Source: Methylosinus sp. Ce-a6 (GTDB lineage Bacteria; Pseudomonadota; Alphaproteobacteria; Rhizobiales; Beijerinckiaceae). Taken from it: 64,000 nt of DNA. Below, piece after piece: positions 8,908 to 17,579 of the stretch. The notes beneath the pieces were generated by a model that was not told where the DNA came from, searched no databases, and saw nothing but the letters and a program-made list of their open reading frames with translations. The stretch spans positions 1-64,000 of the forward strand of contig NZ_BGJX01000014.1 of NCBI RefSeq assembly GCF_009811655.1, written 5' to 3'. Each line of letters starts with the position of its first letter. The stretch's first letter is position 1. Made by a program: the position numbers and the translations under genes.

Positions 8908-9849
8908 ATGGGGGCGATGAAAATTCTCGCAGGCAACTCCAACCGCGCGCTCGCCGAGACGATCGCCGCCTATGTCGGCGTGCCGCTCTGCCGCGCGCAG
9001 GTGCGGCGCTTCGCCGATATGGAGGTGTTCGTCGAGATTCAGGAGAATGTGCGCGGGCAGGACACATTCGTGGTGCAGTCGACCTCGGCGCCGGCGAACG
9101 ACCATCTGATGGAGTTGCTCATCATGATCGACGCGCTGCGCCGCGCGTCGGCGCGCCGCATCACCGCGGTCATTCCCTATTTCGGCTATGCGAGGCAGGA
9201 CCGCAAAGGCATTTCGCGCACGCCGATCTCGGCCAAGCTCGTGGCCAATCTCATCACCAGGGCCGGCGCCGACCGTGTGCTGACCGTCGACCTCCACGCC
9301 GGGCAGATCCAAGGCTTCTTCGACATTCCGACGGATAATCTGTTCGCCGCGCCGGTCATGGTCGCCGACATCAAGTCCCACGCCAAGCTTCCGAATGCGA
9401 TGGTGGTCTCGCCCGACACCGGCGGCGTCGTGCGCGCCCGCGCTCTGGCCAAACGCATCGACGCCCCCCTCGCCATCGTCGACAAGCGCCGCGAGCGCGC
9501 CGGCGAGTCGGAGGTGATGAACATCATCGGCGACGTCTCGGGACGCAATTGCATCCTCGTCGACGACATCGTCGATTCCGGCGGCACTCTGTGCAACGCC
9601 GCCGAGGCGCTGCTCGCCGCGGGCGCGACCTCGGTCTCGGCCTATATCACCCATGGCGTGCTCTCGGGCGGGGCGGCCGAGCGCGTCGCCGCCTCCAAGC
9701 TCAAGGAGCTGGTGCTCACCGACACGATCGCGGCGACGCCCGCCGTGCGGGAGGCGAGGAATATTCGCTTCATTCCGATCGGGGCGCTGATCGGCGAGGC
9801 GATCGCCCGCACGGCGCGCGAGGAGAGCGTGTCGAGCCTGTTCGATTGA
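8908..9849 (+). CDS. prs: Ribose-phosphate pyrophosphokinase
   Basis: Makes phosphoribosyl pyrophosphate from ribose 5-phosphate and ATP for nucleotide, histidine and tryptophan synthesis. In 313 residues it shows the N-terminal [12 protein letters not shown], the [12 protein letters not shown] segment, the divalent-metal region [15 protein letters not shown], and the PRPP-binding loop [14 protein letters not shown]. All are standard for class I Prs. A second ATG three codons in (8917) is an equally good start. The gene is followed by a cluster of hairpins that probably end its transcript. Confidence 0.96.
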   Translation: MGAMKILAGNSNRALAETIAAYVGVPLCRAQVRRFADMEVFVEIQENVRGQDTFVVQSTSAPANDHLMELLIMIDALRRASARRITAVIPYFGYARQDRKGISRTPISAKLVANLITRAGADRVLTVDLHAGQIQGFFDIPTDNLFAAPVMVADIKSHAKLPNAMVVSPDTGGVVRARALAKRIDAPLAIVDKRRERAGESEVMNIIGDVSGRNCILVDDIVDSGGTLCNAAEALLAAGATSVSAYITHGVLSGGAAERVAASKLKELVLTDTIAATPAVREARNIRFIPIGALIGEAIARTAREESVSSLFD

Positions 9850-9860
9850 GGGGCGCGTTT

Positions 9861-10037
9861 CCTTCTCCCACTTGTGGGAGAAGGCGGCCCTCGCGTCAGC
9901 GAGGGTCGGATGAGGGCGCTCGTCACCCGCCGAGTCTGCTTCGTTTTCTCGGACCACGAAGATACAGCGTACGACGAGCCCTCATCCGCCCTCCGCTTCG
10001 CGGGGCCGCCTTCTCCCGCAGGCGGAGAAGGAGCGCG
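9861..10037. repeat. Pair of inverted palindromic repeats (family B) behind prs
   Basis: The left unit begins with a perfect 11-bp hairpin (CCTTCTCCCAC, loop TT, GTGGGAGAAGG, 9861-9884), then CCCTCGC/GCGAGGG with a 4-base loop, then GGATGAGGGC. The right unit, about 9979-10037, is the same pattern reversed (GCCCTCATCC ... GGGGCCGCCTTCTCC). About 70 bases lie between. The first hairpin can serve as a terminator for prs, though no clear T-run follows. Confidence 0.7.
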
Positions 10038-10062
10038 CGCGTTCTAGAGAGATTCGCGACAA

Positions 10063-11571
10063 ATGATCGAGCCCGTCCCCGCCCGCTTCAACCTCGCGCG
10101 CTATTGCATCGCCGATCACGCGCGCGCCCATCCGGACAAGACGGCGATCGTCATCGTCGGCGACGAGGGCGAGAGAAGCTGGAGCTATGCGGCGCTCGAC
10201 CGCGACGTGCGCGCGCTCGCCGCGGGCTTTCGCGGCCTCGGCCTCGAGCCCGGCGCACGGGTGATGATCCGCATGGGCAATGAGGCCGGCGCCGTCATCT
10301 CCTATTTCGCGTCCATCGCCGCCGGCTATGTCGCGCTGCTCGCCTCCTCCCAGCTCACTTTCGAGGAGGCCTCGTTTCTGCTCGAGGATTGCGGCGCTTC
10401 GGCGCTCGTGCTCGGCCGCGATTTCGAGACCGAAAATTTTTCGCGCGAGGGGGTCGCGGTTCTGCGCGGCGACGATCTCGCGCGGCTCATCGCCGGCGCG
10501 CCGCTCGAAACATATGCCGATACGCAAGCCGACGATCCGGCCTATCTCGTCTACACATCGGGCACGACGAGCCGCCCCAAAGGAGTGCTGCACGCCCATC
10601 GCGCGGCCTGGGCGCGCCGGCCCATGTATGCGCATTGGCAGGGCCTCGCATCCGGGGATGTGATGCTGCACGCCGGCGCGATGAATTGGACCTATACGCT
10701 CGGCGTCGGCGTCGTCGATCCGCTCGCCAATGGCGCCTCGGCGGTGCTCTACAACGGCCGGCCCGACCCCGCCGTCTGGCCGCGCCTCATCGAGCGCCAT
10801 CGCGCGACGATCTTCGCCGCCGTGCCCGGCGTCTATCGCCAGATTCTGAAATATGCGGCGCTCGAGAAACATGATCTCTCGAGCCTGCGGCACGGGCTCA
10901 CCGCCGGCGCCGCCCTCTCGCCGAGCCTGCTCGAGGAATGGCGTTCCCGCGCGAAGACCGAGCTCTTCGAGGCCTTCGGCATGAGCGAGATCTCGACCTT
11001 CGTCTCCAGCGCGCCGACAGTCCCGGTGCGGCCGGGCTCGCCCGGGCGTCCGCAGCCGGGGCGCGTCGTCGCCGCGCTGCCGCGCGAGGGCGGAACCGAG
11101 CCGCTCGGCGTCGGCGAGACGGGCGTGCTCGCCGTGCGACGCGACGAGCCGGGCTTGATGCTGCGCTATTGGAACCGGCCGGAAGAGGAAAAAGAAGCCT
11201 TTCGCGGCGACTGGTTCGTCTCCGGCGATCTCGTCGAATTCGACGCCGACGGCTATGTCTGGCATCACGGCCGCGCCGACGAGGTGATGAACGCGCTCGG
11301 CTATCGCGTCTCGCCGGCCGAAGTGGAGAAATGCCTGCTCGCCCATCCGCGCGTCGCCGATGCGGCCGTCGCCGAACGGCCCGGCCGCGACGATCAGACG
11401 ATCATCAAAGCCTATGTCATTCCTCGCGACGGCGCGACGCTGGGCGAGGAGGACATTCTCGCCCATTGCGCCGAGCATCTCGCAGCCTATAAGCGGCCGC
11501 GACAGGTCGTTTTTCTCGATTGCCTGCCGCGCAATCGCAATGGCAAGCTGATGCGCGCGGCATTGCCCTAA
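10063..11571 (+). CDS. AMP-dependent acyl-CoA synthetase/ligase
   Basis: A 502-residue adenylate-forming enzyme. It shows the P-loop-like YTSGTTSRPKGVLH, the FGMSE motif after LFEAF, and the C-terminal SGDLVEFDADGYVWHHGRAD hinge with DEVMNALGYRVSPAEVE and the catalytic lysine in RNRNGKLMR. The enzyme would activate a carboxylic acid to its CoA thioester through an acyl-AMP. The closest general pattern is that of benzoate/acetate-type ligases, but the acid cannot be assigned. It stands alone between prs and the converging gal genes. CTAGAGAGA lies before the ATG. Confidence 0.88.
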   Translation: MIEPVPARFNLARYCIADHARAHPDKTAIVIVGDEGERSWSYAALDRDVRALAAGFRGLGLEPGARVMIRMGNEAGAVISYFASIAAGYVALLASSQLTFEEASFLLEDCGASALVLGRDFETENFSREGVAVLRGDDLARLIAGAPLETYADTQADDPAYLVYTSGTTSRPKGVLHAHRAAWARRPMYAHWQGLASGDVMLHAGAMNWTYTLGVGVVDPLANGASAVLYNGRPDPAVWPRLIERHRATIFAAVPGVYRQILKYAALEKHDLSSLRHGLTAGAALSPSLLEEWRSRAKTELFEAFGMSEISTFVSSAPTVPVRPGSPGRPQPGRVVAALPREGGTEPLGVGETGVLAVRRDEPGLMLRYWNRPEEEKEAFRGDWFVSGDLVEFDADGYVWHHGRADEVMNALGYRVSPAEVEKCLLAHPRVADAAVAERPGRDDQTIIKAYVIPRDGATLGEEDILAHCAEHLAAYKRPRQVVFLDCLPRNRNGKLMRAALP

Positions 11572-11587
11572 CAGCTTTCGTTTTGAT

Positions 11588-11633
11588 GCGTTTCCGACGC
11601 CGAACCGGCGTCCACTTCGGCTGGAAACGCTCT
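11588..11633 (-). repeat. Intergenic mosaic repeat, family C (copy 1), overlapping the galT stop
   Basis: Minus-strand sequence AGAGCGTTTCCAGCCGAAGT continuing through GGACGCCGGTTCGGCGTCGG to AAACGC. The same 46 bases with one mismatch occur at 38444-38489. The element's first bases complete the TAG stop of galT. Confidence 0.8.
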
Positions 11634-12681
11634 AGGCGCCGGGCGTCACGGAGCCGTCGCTCTCCGGCAGCGCGCGCAATCGCCGGGCGGCGTCCTCGGC
11701 GGCGATGTCGCGTTGAGGCGAGCCGAGCATTTCAAAGCCGACCATGAATTTGCGCACTGTCGCCGAGCGCAGCAACGGCGGGTAGAAATGGGCGTGGAAG
11801 TGCCATGCCGGATGCGATCCGCCATCGCAGGGACGCTGGTGGAAACCCATCGAATAGGGAAAGGGGCAGCCGAAGAGATTGTCATAGCGCATGGTCAATC
11901 GCTTCAGAATGTCGGCGAGCGCCGCGACCTCATCGGCGCGAAGCTCGTCGAAGGCGCCGATATGTCGCCGCGAGAGCAGCATCGTCTCGAACGGCCAGCT
12001 CGCCCAGAAGGGCACGAGCGCGACAAAATGCGCATTGCCGCACACGAGGCGCTCGTCGAGCCTCTGCTCGAGCGCGAGATAATCGCAGAGCAGACAGCTT
12101 GTCTTGCGCGCGTGATATTGCTCCTGCGCTCTCGTCTCCTTGACGATCTCATTGGGCAGGCTGTGCGTCGCCCAGATCTGGCAATGCGGATGCGGATTGC
12201 TCGCGCCCATGAGCGCGCCGCGGTTCTCGAAAATCTGCACGTAATCGACGCCGTCGAGCGCGCCGAGACGCGCGCTTTCGTCGCGCCAGCTCTCGACGAC
12301 GCGGACAATATCCGGGACCGCCATGCGCGGCAGAGCCAGATCGTGACGCTCGGAGAAACATAGGACGCGGCAGCAGCCGGGCTCGGCGCGAGCGACGAGG
12401 AGGCCGTCGATGTCGACATCAGGGGTCGACGGGGCGAGCGTCAGCGCGGGAAAGTCGTTGTCGAAGACGAAAACGCCCCGATAGTCGGGATTGCGCGCGC
12501 CATTCGCCCGCGCGTTTCCCGGACAGAGATAGCAGTCGGGATCATGCGCCGCGGCGGGCGTCGAGGCGATCTGCTCGACGCCGCCGAGCCAGGGCCGCGC
12601 GGTTCGGCGCGGCGAGACGATGACCCATTCGCCGGTCAGCGGGTTGAGCCTGCGATGCGAAGAGGCGTCGAGAAGCGACAT
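11632..12681 (-). CDS. galT: Galactose-1-phosphate uridylyltransferase
   Basis: Second step of the Leloir pathway: UDP-glucose plus galactose 1-phosphate to UDP-galactose plus glucose 1-phosphate. The 349-residue protein opens HRRLNPLTGEWVIVSPRR, has a zinc-site pair CYLCPG, the active-site NPHPHCQIW (nucleophilic His in HPH), the CLLCDY segment, and the C-terminal HFHAHFYPP. Length equals that of E. coli GalT. The ATG at 12681 is preferred; a GTG at 12699 overlapping the galK stop would add six residues. It forms an operon with galK, and its stop lies inside an intergenic repeat. Confidence 0.94.
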   Translation of the reverse strand: MSLLDASSHRRLNPLTGEWVIVSPRRTARPWLGGVEQIASTPAAAHDPDCYLCPGNARANGARNPDYRGVFVFDNDFPALTLAPSTPDVDIDGLLVARAEPGCCRVLCFSERHDLALPRMAVPDIVRVVESWRDESARLGALDGVDYVQIFENRGALMGASNPHPHCQIWATHSLPNEIVKETRAQEQYHARKTSCLLCDYLALEQRLDERLVCGNAHFVALVPFWASWPFETMLLSRRHIGAFDELRADEVAALADILKRLTMRYDNLFGCPFPYSMGFHQRPCDGGSHPAWHFHAHFYPPLLRSATVRKFMVGFEMLGSPQRDIAAEDAARRLRALPESDGSVTPGA

Positions 12682-12695
12682 TCCGTGCGTCTCGC

Positions 12696-13850
12696 TCACG
12701 TTTCGACGGGGCCGGCGCCGGGCGCTGGGAAGCAGCAGAACGCCGAAGGCGTCGCTCCGATCGCCTCGCCATAAGATTTGCGCAGGCTGGCGGCGACGCG
12801 CTCGGCGGCCTCCGCCTCGACGAGGCAGATCACGCAGCCGCCGAAGCCGCCCCCCATCATTCGCGCGCCATGGACGCCTCGAAGACCGCGCGCGATCCGG
12901 GCGAGGAGATCGAGCTCGGAGCAGCTCACCTCGTAATCGTCGCGCAGGCTCGCATGCGAGAGGTCCATCAGCCGTCCGCATTCGGCGAGATCGCCGACTT
13001 CCAGCGCCGCCGCCGCGCGCAGCGTCCGCTCATTCTCGCCGACGACATGTCGGGCGCGTCGGAAGACGATCTCCGGCAGATCGCCCTCTCGCCGCTCGAG
13101 CTGCTCGCGCGTGACGTCCCGCAGCGCGGCGATTCCGTCGATATGCTTCGACAGCAGCGCGACGGCGCGCTCGCACTCCTCGCGGCGGCGGTTGTATTCG
13201 CCATCGGCGATCCGATGGCGCGCCGTGCTGTCGCAGACGACGAGACGCGCGCTCGCCGGCAGCGGAATCGGCTTCGACCGGAGCGTCCGGCAATCGAGCA
13301 GCAGCAGGCGTCCCGCGACGCCGAAGCAGGACGCATATTGGTCCATCACGCCACAGCGCGCGCCGACGAATTCGTTCTCGGCGCGCTGGCATAGCTTCGC
13401 CAGCTCGAGCCGGTCGACGTCGAGACCGGCGATCCTCGTCAAAGCATAGGCGACCGAAACCTCGAGCGCCGCCGAGGCCGAGAGCCCCGCCCCCATCGGA
13501 AGATCGCCGTCGATCATCAGATCGGCGCCCTCGGACCGATAGCCGGCCCGTTCCAGCATGAGCGCGACGCCGCGCACATAATCGCTCCAATTCGCGGCGG
13601 GAGCAGGCGCGGCGTCGAGATCGAACTCGAATGTCTCGCCCATGGCGAGCGAATGCATGTGGAGACGACGATCCGCGCGCGGCGCGGCCGCGGTCCAGAC
13701 GGCGAGATCGATCGCCGCCGGCAGCGCGAAGCCGTCATTATAGTCGGTATGCTCGCCGATGAGATTGACGCGGCCGGGCGCGCGAAAAAGCCGCGGAACG
13801 CGCGAGAACGTCTCTCCAAAGCGCGCCTCGAGCGCGTCGGCGATCTTCAT
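12696..13850 (-). CDS. galK: Galactokinase
   Basis: Phosphorylates galactose at C1. The 384-residue GHMP kinase shows the galactokinase signature RAPGRVNLIGEHTDYNDGF, the ATP loop LPMGAGLSASAALEV, and the C-terminal ARMMGGGFGGCVICLV. The start at 13850 gives the common length; the open frame further upstream overlaps the divergent beta-galactosidase. With galT downstream (15 bases between ATG of galT and the stop) and the GH42 gene divergent, it serves use of galactose released from galactosides. Confidence 0.95.
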   Translation of the reverse strand: MKIADALEARFGETFSRVPRLFRAPGRVNLIGEHTDYNDGFALPAAIDLAVWTAAAPRADRRLHMHSLAMGETFEFDLDAAPAPAANWSDYVRGVALMLERAGYRSEGADLMIDGDLPMGAGLSASAALEVSVAYALTRIAGLDVDRLELAKLCQRAENEFVGARCGVMDQYASCFGVAGRLLLLDCRTLRSKPIPLPASARLVVCDSTARHRIADGEYNRRREECERAVALLSKHIDGIAALRDVTREQLERREGDLPEIVFRRARHVVGENERTLRAAAALEVGDLAECGRLMDLSHASLRDDYEVSCSELDLLARIARGLRGVHGARMMGGGFGGCVICLVEAEAAERVAASLRKSYGEAIGATPSAFCCFPAPGAGPVET

Positions 13851-13940
13851 ACGGCATCCATCGCTGCGCAGCGTCACTCGAATGTCAAACAGAGGCAGCA
13901 TGGATGCGCCGCATGGCAGTTCGATGACGAGGATTCTCCC

Positions 13941-15917
13941 ATGACCTCGCAGAAGCTCGGCGTTTGCTACTATCCGGAGCATTGGGACGAATCGCTGTGG
14001 GCCGAGGACGCCGCGCGAATGCGGGCGATCGGCCTCCATCACGTCCGCATCGGCGAATTCGCCTGGTCGCGGCTCGAGCCGAGCCGCGGCTCATATGATT
14101 TCGAATGGCTGAGGCGCGCGATCGACCTCCTTCATAGGCATGGGCTCCGCGTCGTTCTCGGCACGCCGACCGCCACGCCGCCGAAATGGCTCGTGGACGA
14201 AATGCCCGACATGACGGCGCTCGACGCCGAGGGACGCGAGCGCAAATTCGGCTCGCGCCGCCACTATTGCTTCAGTCACGAAGGCTATGCGCGCGAGTGC
14301 GAGCGGATCGTCGAACGGCTCGCCTGTGAATTCGGCGCGCATCCGGGCGTCGCCGCGTGGCAGACGGACAATGAATATGGCTGCCACGACACGGTCGAGA
14401 GCTATTCGCCGGCCGCCTTGCAAGCGTTTCGCCGATGGTGCGCCGCGAAATACGGCTCGATCGACGCGCTCAACCGCGCCTGGGGAAATGTCTTCTGGTC
14501 GATGGAGCTTTCCGATTTCGATGAGATCGAGCTGCCCAATCTCACCGTGACCGAGCCCAATCCGTCGCATCGATTGGATTTCCGGAGATTTTCGTCGGAC
14601 CAAGTCATCGCCTTCAACAGGCGGCAGACGGAGATCATCAGGCGACATTCGCCGGGACGCCCGATTCTGCATAATTTCATGGGCTCCTTCACCGCCTTCG
14701 ATCATTTCGCTCTTTCGGCGGACCTCGACGCCGCCGCCTGGGACAGCTATCCGCTCGGCTATCTCGAACGCAGTCGGCGCGACGAGCATTTCAAGTCCCG
14801 CTATATGCGCGTCGGCGATCCGGATTATCAGGCCTTCCATCATGATCTCTACCGCGCCTGCGGCGGCGGCCGCTGGTGGGTCATGGAGCAGCAGCCGGGC
14901 GTCGTGAATTGGGCGCCGTGGAATCCCGCCCCGGCCGATGGCGCGGTGCGGCTCTGGAGTTTCGAAGCCTTCGCCGCCGGCGCCGAGGTCGTGAGCTTTT
15001 TCCGCTGGCGGCAGGCGCCCTTCGCGCAGGAGCAGATGCATGAAGGCCTGTTGCGGCCCGACAGCGAGCCGAATCGAGGCTTCGCAGAAGCGGCGCGTGT
15101 CGCGCGCGAGCTCGAAGCGACGAATGCGCGCGTCGAGACGCGGCGATCGCAGGTCGCGCTCGTGTTCGACTATGAGAGCGCATGGGCGTGGGAAATCCAG
15201 CCGCAGGGACAGGATTTCACCTATCTCGAGCTGACGCTCGCTTTCTATCGCGCGTTGCGGCGCGCCGGCCTCTCGGTGGATATCGTTCCGCCCTCGGCCG
15301 AAGCGATCGCCGATCGCAAGCTCGTCTTGGCTCCTGGCCTGTTCGCGCCGCGCGCCGACTTCATCGCGGCGCTCGCCGCCAGCGACGGCGCGCTGCTGCT
15401 CGGCCCTCGTTCGGGCTCCAAGACGCCGGATTTCCGTATCGCGACCCCAATGCCGCCGGGCGGCCTGCGCGCGCTGATCGACGTCACAGCGCGTCGCGTG
15501 GAGAGCCTGCGGCCGAGCGCGAAGATCGCCGTCGCCGAGCCCGGCGGCTTCGAGCATTGGCGAGAATATCCGGACATCGGCGAAAATGTTTCGGTCGAGC
15601 TCGCCTGCGCGGACGGCGAAGCCGCGCTCATGCGCTCGGGCGAGGTCTTCTACCTGGCCGGCTGGCCCGACGACGGGCTTCTCTTCGAGATCGTGAGAAG
15701 GCTGCTCGCCCGCGTGCAACTCGCGGCGTTGGATCTGCCCGAGCACATTCGCATTCGTGACAATGGCGAGACACGCTATGTCTTCAATTACGGCCGCGAG
15801 CCCGCCGACGTCTCCGAGCTCGTCCGCGGTCGACCGCTTGCGATGGGAGCCGTGACTTTGGAGCCATGTGGCGTCACCATCGCGCTCGCGCCGGATATAG
15901 ACGCAGCGGGCGCGTGA
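13941..15917 (+). CDS. Beta-galactosidase, glycoside hydrolase family 42
   Basis: A 658-residue GH42 enzyme without a signal peptide, so cytoplasmic. It opens KLGVCYYPEHWDESLWAEDA, has GTPTATPPKWL, and QTDNEYGCHDT with the acid/base glutamate after Asn; WVMEQQPGVVNWAP holds the nucleophile glutamate. The trimerisation and beta-sandwich parts follow. It would cleave terminal beta-galactosides, and galK-galT in divergent orientation take the galactose. The 90-bp gap between galK and this gene must hold both promoters. No sugar transporter or regulator lies nearby, so how the substrate enters is unknown. Confidence 0.92.
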   Translation: MTSQKLGVCYYPEHWDESLWAEDAARMRAIGLHHVRIGEFAWSRLEPSRGSYDFEWLRRAIDLLHRHGLRVVLGTPTATPPKWLVDEMPDMTALDAEGRERKFGSRRHYCFSHEGYARECERIVERLACEFGAHPGVAAWQTDNEYGCHDTVESYSPAALQAFRRWCAAKYGSIDALNRAWGNVFWSMELSDFDEIELPNLTVTEPNPSHRLDFRRFSSDQVIAFNRRQTEIIRRHSPGRPILHNFMGSFTAFDHFALSADLDAAAWDSYPLGYLERSRRDEHFKSRYMRVGDPDYQAFHHDLYRACGGGRWWVMEQQPGVVNWAPWNPAPADGAVRLWSFEAFAAGAEVVSFFRWRQAPFAQEQMHEGLLRPDSEPNRGFAEAARVARELEATNARVETRRSQVALVFDYESAWAWEIQPQGQDFTYLELTLAFYRALRRAGLSVDIVPPSAEAIADRKLVLAPGLFAPRADFIAALAASDGALLLGPRSGSKTPDFRIATPMPPGGLRALIDVTARRVESLRPSAKIAVAEPGGFEHWREYPDIGENVSVELACADGEAALMRSGEVFYLAGWPDDGLLFEIVRRLLARVQLAALDLPEHIRIRDNGETRYVFNYGREPADVSELVRGRPLAMGAVTLEPCGVTIALAPDIDAAGA

Positions 15918-16127
15918 GAGCCGCATCGGCAGGATGCGCTCGGCTGACCTCGGGCTGCCGCTCGATCCGGGGCCACGCCTCATCTCTCGAGCGGCCGCCG
16001 CCGAAAAGCTCATCCCTTCCTGCCGGGCGGCGCGGGTCCTGGGCGGCGTCGACAACCCCGCAGCCGCCATGAGCAGCCGGGCGTTTCTCGGCTGCGGAAG
16101 GGCAGGAAAAGACGATGACCGCTGATG

Positions 16128-17033
16128 TCACGCGGCCGTCTCGATGCCCTCCATGCGACGGATTCCTTCCTGCAAGGTAACCTTGGGAAGCCAACCTTCC
16201 GGCCGGAAACCGGTCGTCCAGGGAATCAGGGTCTCACGGGGACGATATGGCTGCCCGCCCCATTCGATCCGGATCGGTCGTCGGACTATGTCCGCATAGA
16301 TATCGACGAGCTGGCGTAATGTGTAGCGCTGAGGATTGCTGACCGCGTAACAGTCTCGCTGGAGCGCGTCAAAACCCTCGATGACGCTTACATAGGCGTC
16401 GGTGACGTCGTCGACGTAGACGAGGTCGAGCAGTTGCTCGCCTGGCGACATCTTCAGAGTGTCGCCGGAAAACGCGTGGCGCCGCAGCAGATTGAAAAGC
16501 TTGGGGCGGGGATCGCCAGGGCCATAGGTGTCGAACAACTTCAGCGTCACCGCGCGCAGGCCCTTCGCCTCGACCCAGTAAGCGAGCAAATCCTCGAAGG
16601 CCTGCTTGGTGGCCGAGTAGAGGTTGACGGGAGAGTAGGGCTGGTCCTCGTAGTGCTGCCAGGAGGTGCCGGTGTTCACGAACCGTTTCACACCGGCGCA
16701 TGACATGGCTTCGACGAGCTTGGCCGGCATGCCGATATTGCTGTCGACCAGCCGCTCGACATCTTCGGGCTTGTGCTGAGCGAGAAACAATGAAGCGACG
16801 TGGACGACCACATCCGGGCGGCAAGCGTCCAGCGCCGCCACAATAGAAGCGAGGCTGCCGTCGTAAACATGTACGGCGACATCCGTTGCTGCGTCGCCCA
16901 AAATCGACGTGTCGGACCCCGCTCGAACAAGGATCGACAATTGGCGCCCGTCATGAACCAAGCGTCTGGCGAGACGGCTGCCGATAAAACCGGTCGCGCC
17001 AGTGAGAAATAGCCTCATCCGTCCACCTTCCAT
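16128..17033 (-). CDS. NAD(P)-dependent sugar epimerase/reductase, last gene of the CDP-dideoxyhexose operon
   Basis: A 301-residue short-chain dehydrogenase of the extended type: GATGFIGSRLARRL for the dinucleotide, a catalytic YSATKQAFEDLL (Tyr-x-x-x-Lys), and LVYVDDVTDAYV. By position after a 3,5-epimerase homologue and E1/E3 dehydratases, it should reduce the 4-keto group of a CDP-3,6-dideoxyhexulose, like AscF (ascarylose), Abe (abequose) or Prt (paratose). Which product it makes cannot be seen. An internal ATG at 17018 is a possible start. Four bases separate it from the preceding gene. Confidence 0.78.
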   Translation of the reverse strand: MEGGRMRLFLTGATGFIGSRLARRLVHDGRQLSILVRAGSDTSILGDAATDVAVHVYDGSLASIVAALDACRPDVVVHVASLFLAQHKPEDVERLVDSNIGMPAKLVEAMSCAGVKRFVNTGTSWQHYEDQPYSPVNLYSATKQAFEDLLAYWVEAKGLRAVTLKLFDTYGPGDPRPKLFNLLRRHAFSGDTLKMSPGEQLLDLVYVDDVTDAYVSVIEGFDALQRDCYAVSNPQRYTLRQLVDIYADIVRRPIRIEWGGQPYRPRETLIPWTTGFRPEGWLPKVTLQEGIRRMEGIETAA

Positions 17034-17037
17034 CCAT

Positions 17038-17571
17038 TCAGAACGGCGACACGAAATCGGTCAAAGACGGATGCTCGGCGTCGCGCCTGGAGACAATCGG
17101 ATCGTCGACGCCCCAGTCGAAGCCGAAGCTGTTCCAACGAATGCCCCTATCGGCGGACGGCGCATGGATTGTGCTGGTTTTGTAAAGCATCAGCGTGTCG
17201 TCGGCAAGCGAGAGGAAGCCATGCGCGACGCCTTTAGGGACGTAGATTTCGTAGCAATTGTCACCGGACAACTCGACGGCGGCGCTCGCCCCGTAACCCG
17301 CTCCGGCGCGCAGATCGAGCAGCACGTCGAGCACACGCCCTCGCATGCAACAGACCAGCTTGTCGTGGTGATGCGGCGGGATTTGGAAATGCATCCCCCG
17401 TAGGACCCCCTTGCAGGAGGTCGTATAAAACTCCTCTCGCACCTCGAAATCGACGCCGAGTTGAGCGAACGTCTCGGCGTGAAAAGTCTTGATGAAGACG
17501 CCGCGATGATCCTCGAACCGATCGGCTTCGAGAAGGAAGCAGTTGGGAAAGAGCTCCTCGACGATTTTCAC
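17038..17571 (-). CDS. Sugar 3,5-epimerase of the RfbC family (AscE-like candidate)
   Basis: A 177-residue cupin protein like dTDP-4-dehydrorhamnose 3,5-epimerase: FEDHRGVFIKTFH, then GVLRGMHFQIPPHHHDKLV with the active-site His, and YVPKGVAHGFLSL. The GTG at 17571 is used because AGGGGC lies just upstream and the longer frame would overlap the E1 gene. No other dTDP-rhamnose gene is present. Among CDP-sugar pathways, a protein of this family (AscE) acts as the C5 epimerase for CDP-ascarylose, so the context points to that role. This is inference from neighbours. Confidence 0.8.
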   Translation of the reverse strand: MKIVEELFPNCFLLEADRFEDHRGVFIKTFHAETFAQLGVDFEVREEFYTTSCKGVLRGMHFQIPPHHHDKLVCCMRGRVLDVLLDLRAGAGYGASAAVELSGDNCYEIYVPKGVAHGFLSLADDTLMLYKTSTIHAPSADRGIRWNSFGFDWGVDDPIVSRRDAEHPSLTDFVSPF

Positions 17572-17579
17572 CGCGCCCC

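Noticed and set aside
9982-11478. 498-codon reverse frame opposite the acyl-CoA synthetase
   Set aside because: Shadow; the forward protein has all adenylate-enzyme motifs.
14091-16070. 659-codon reverse frame opposite the GH42 gene
   Set aside because: Antisense shadow of a clear glycosidase, no recognisable domains.
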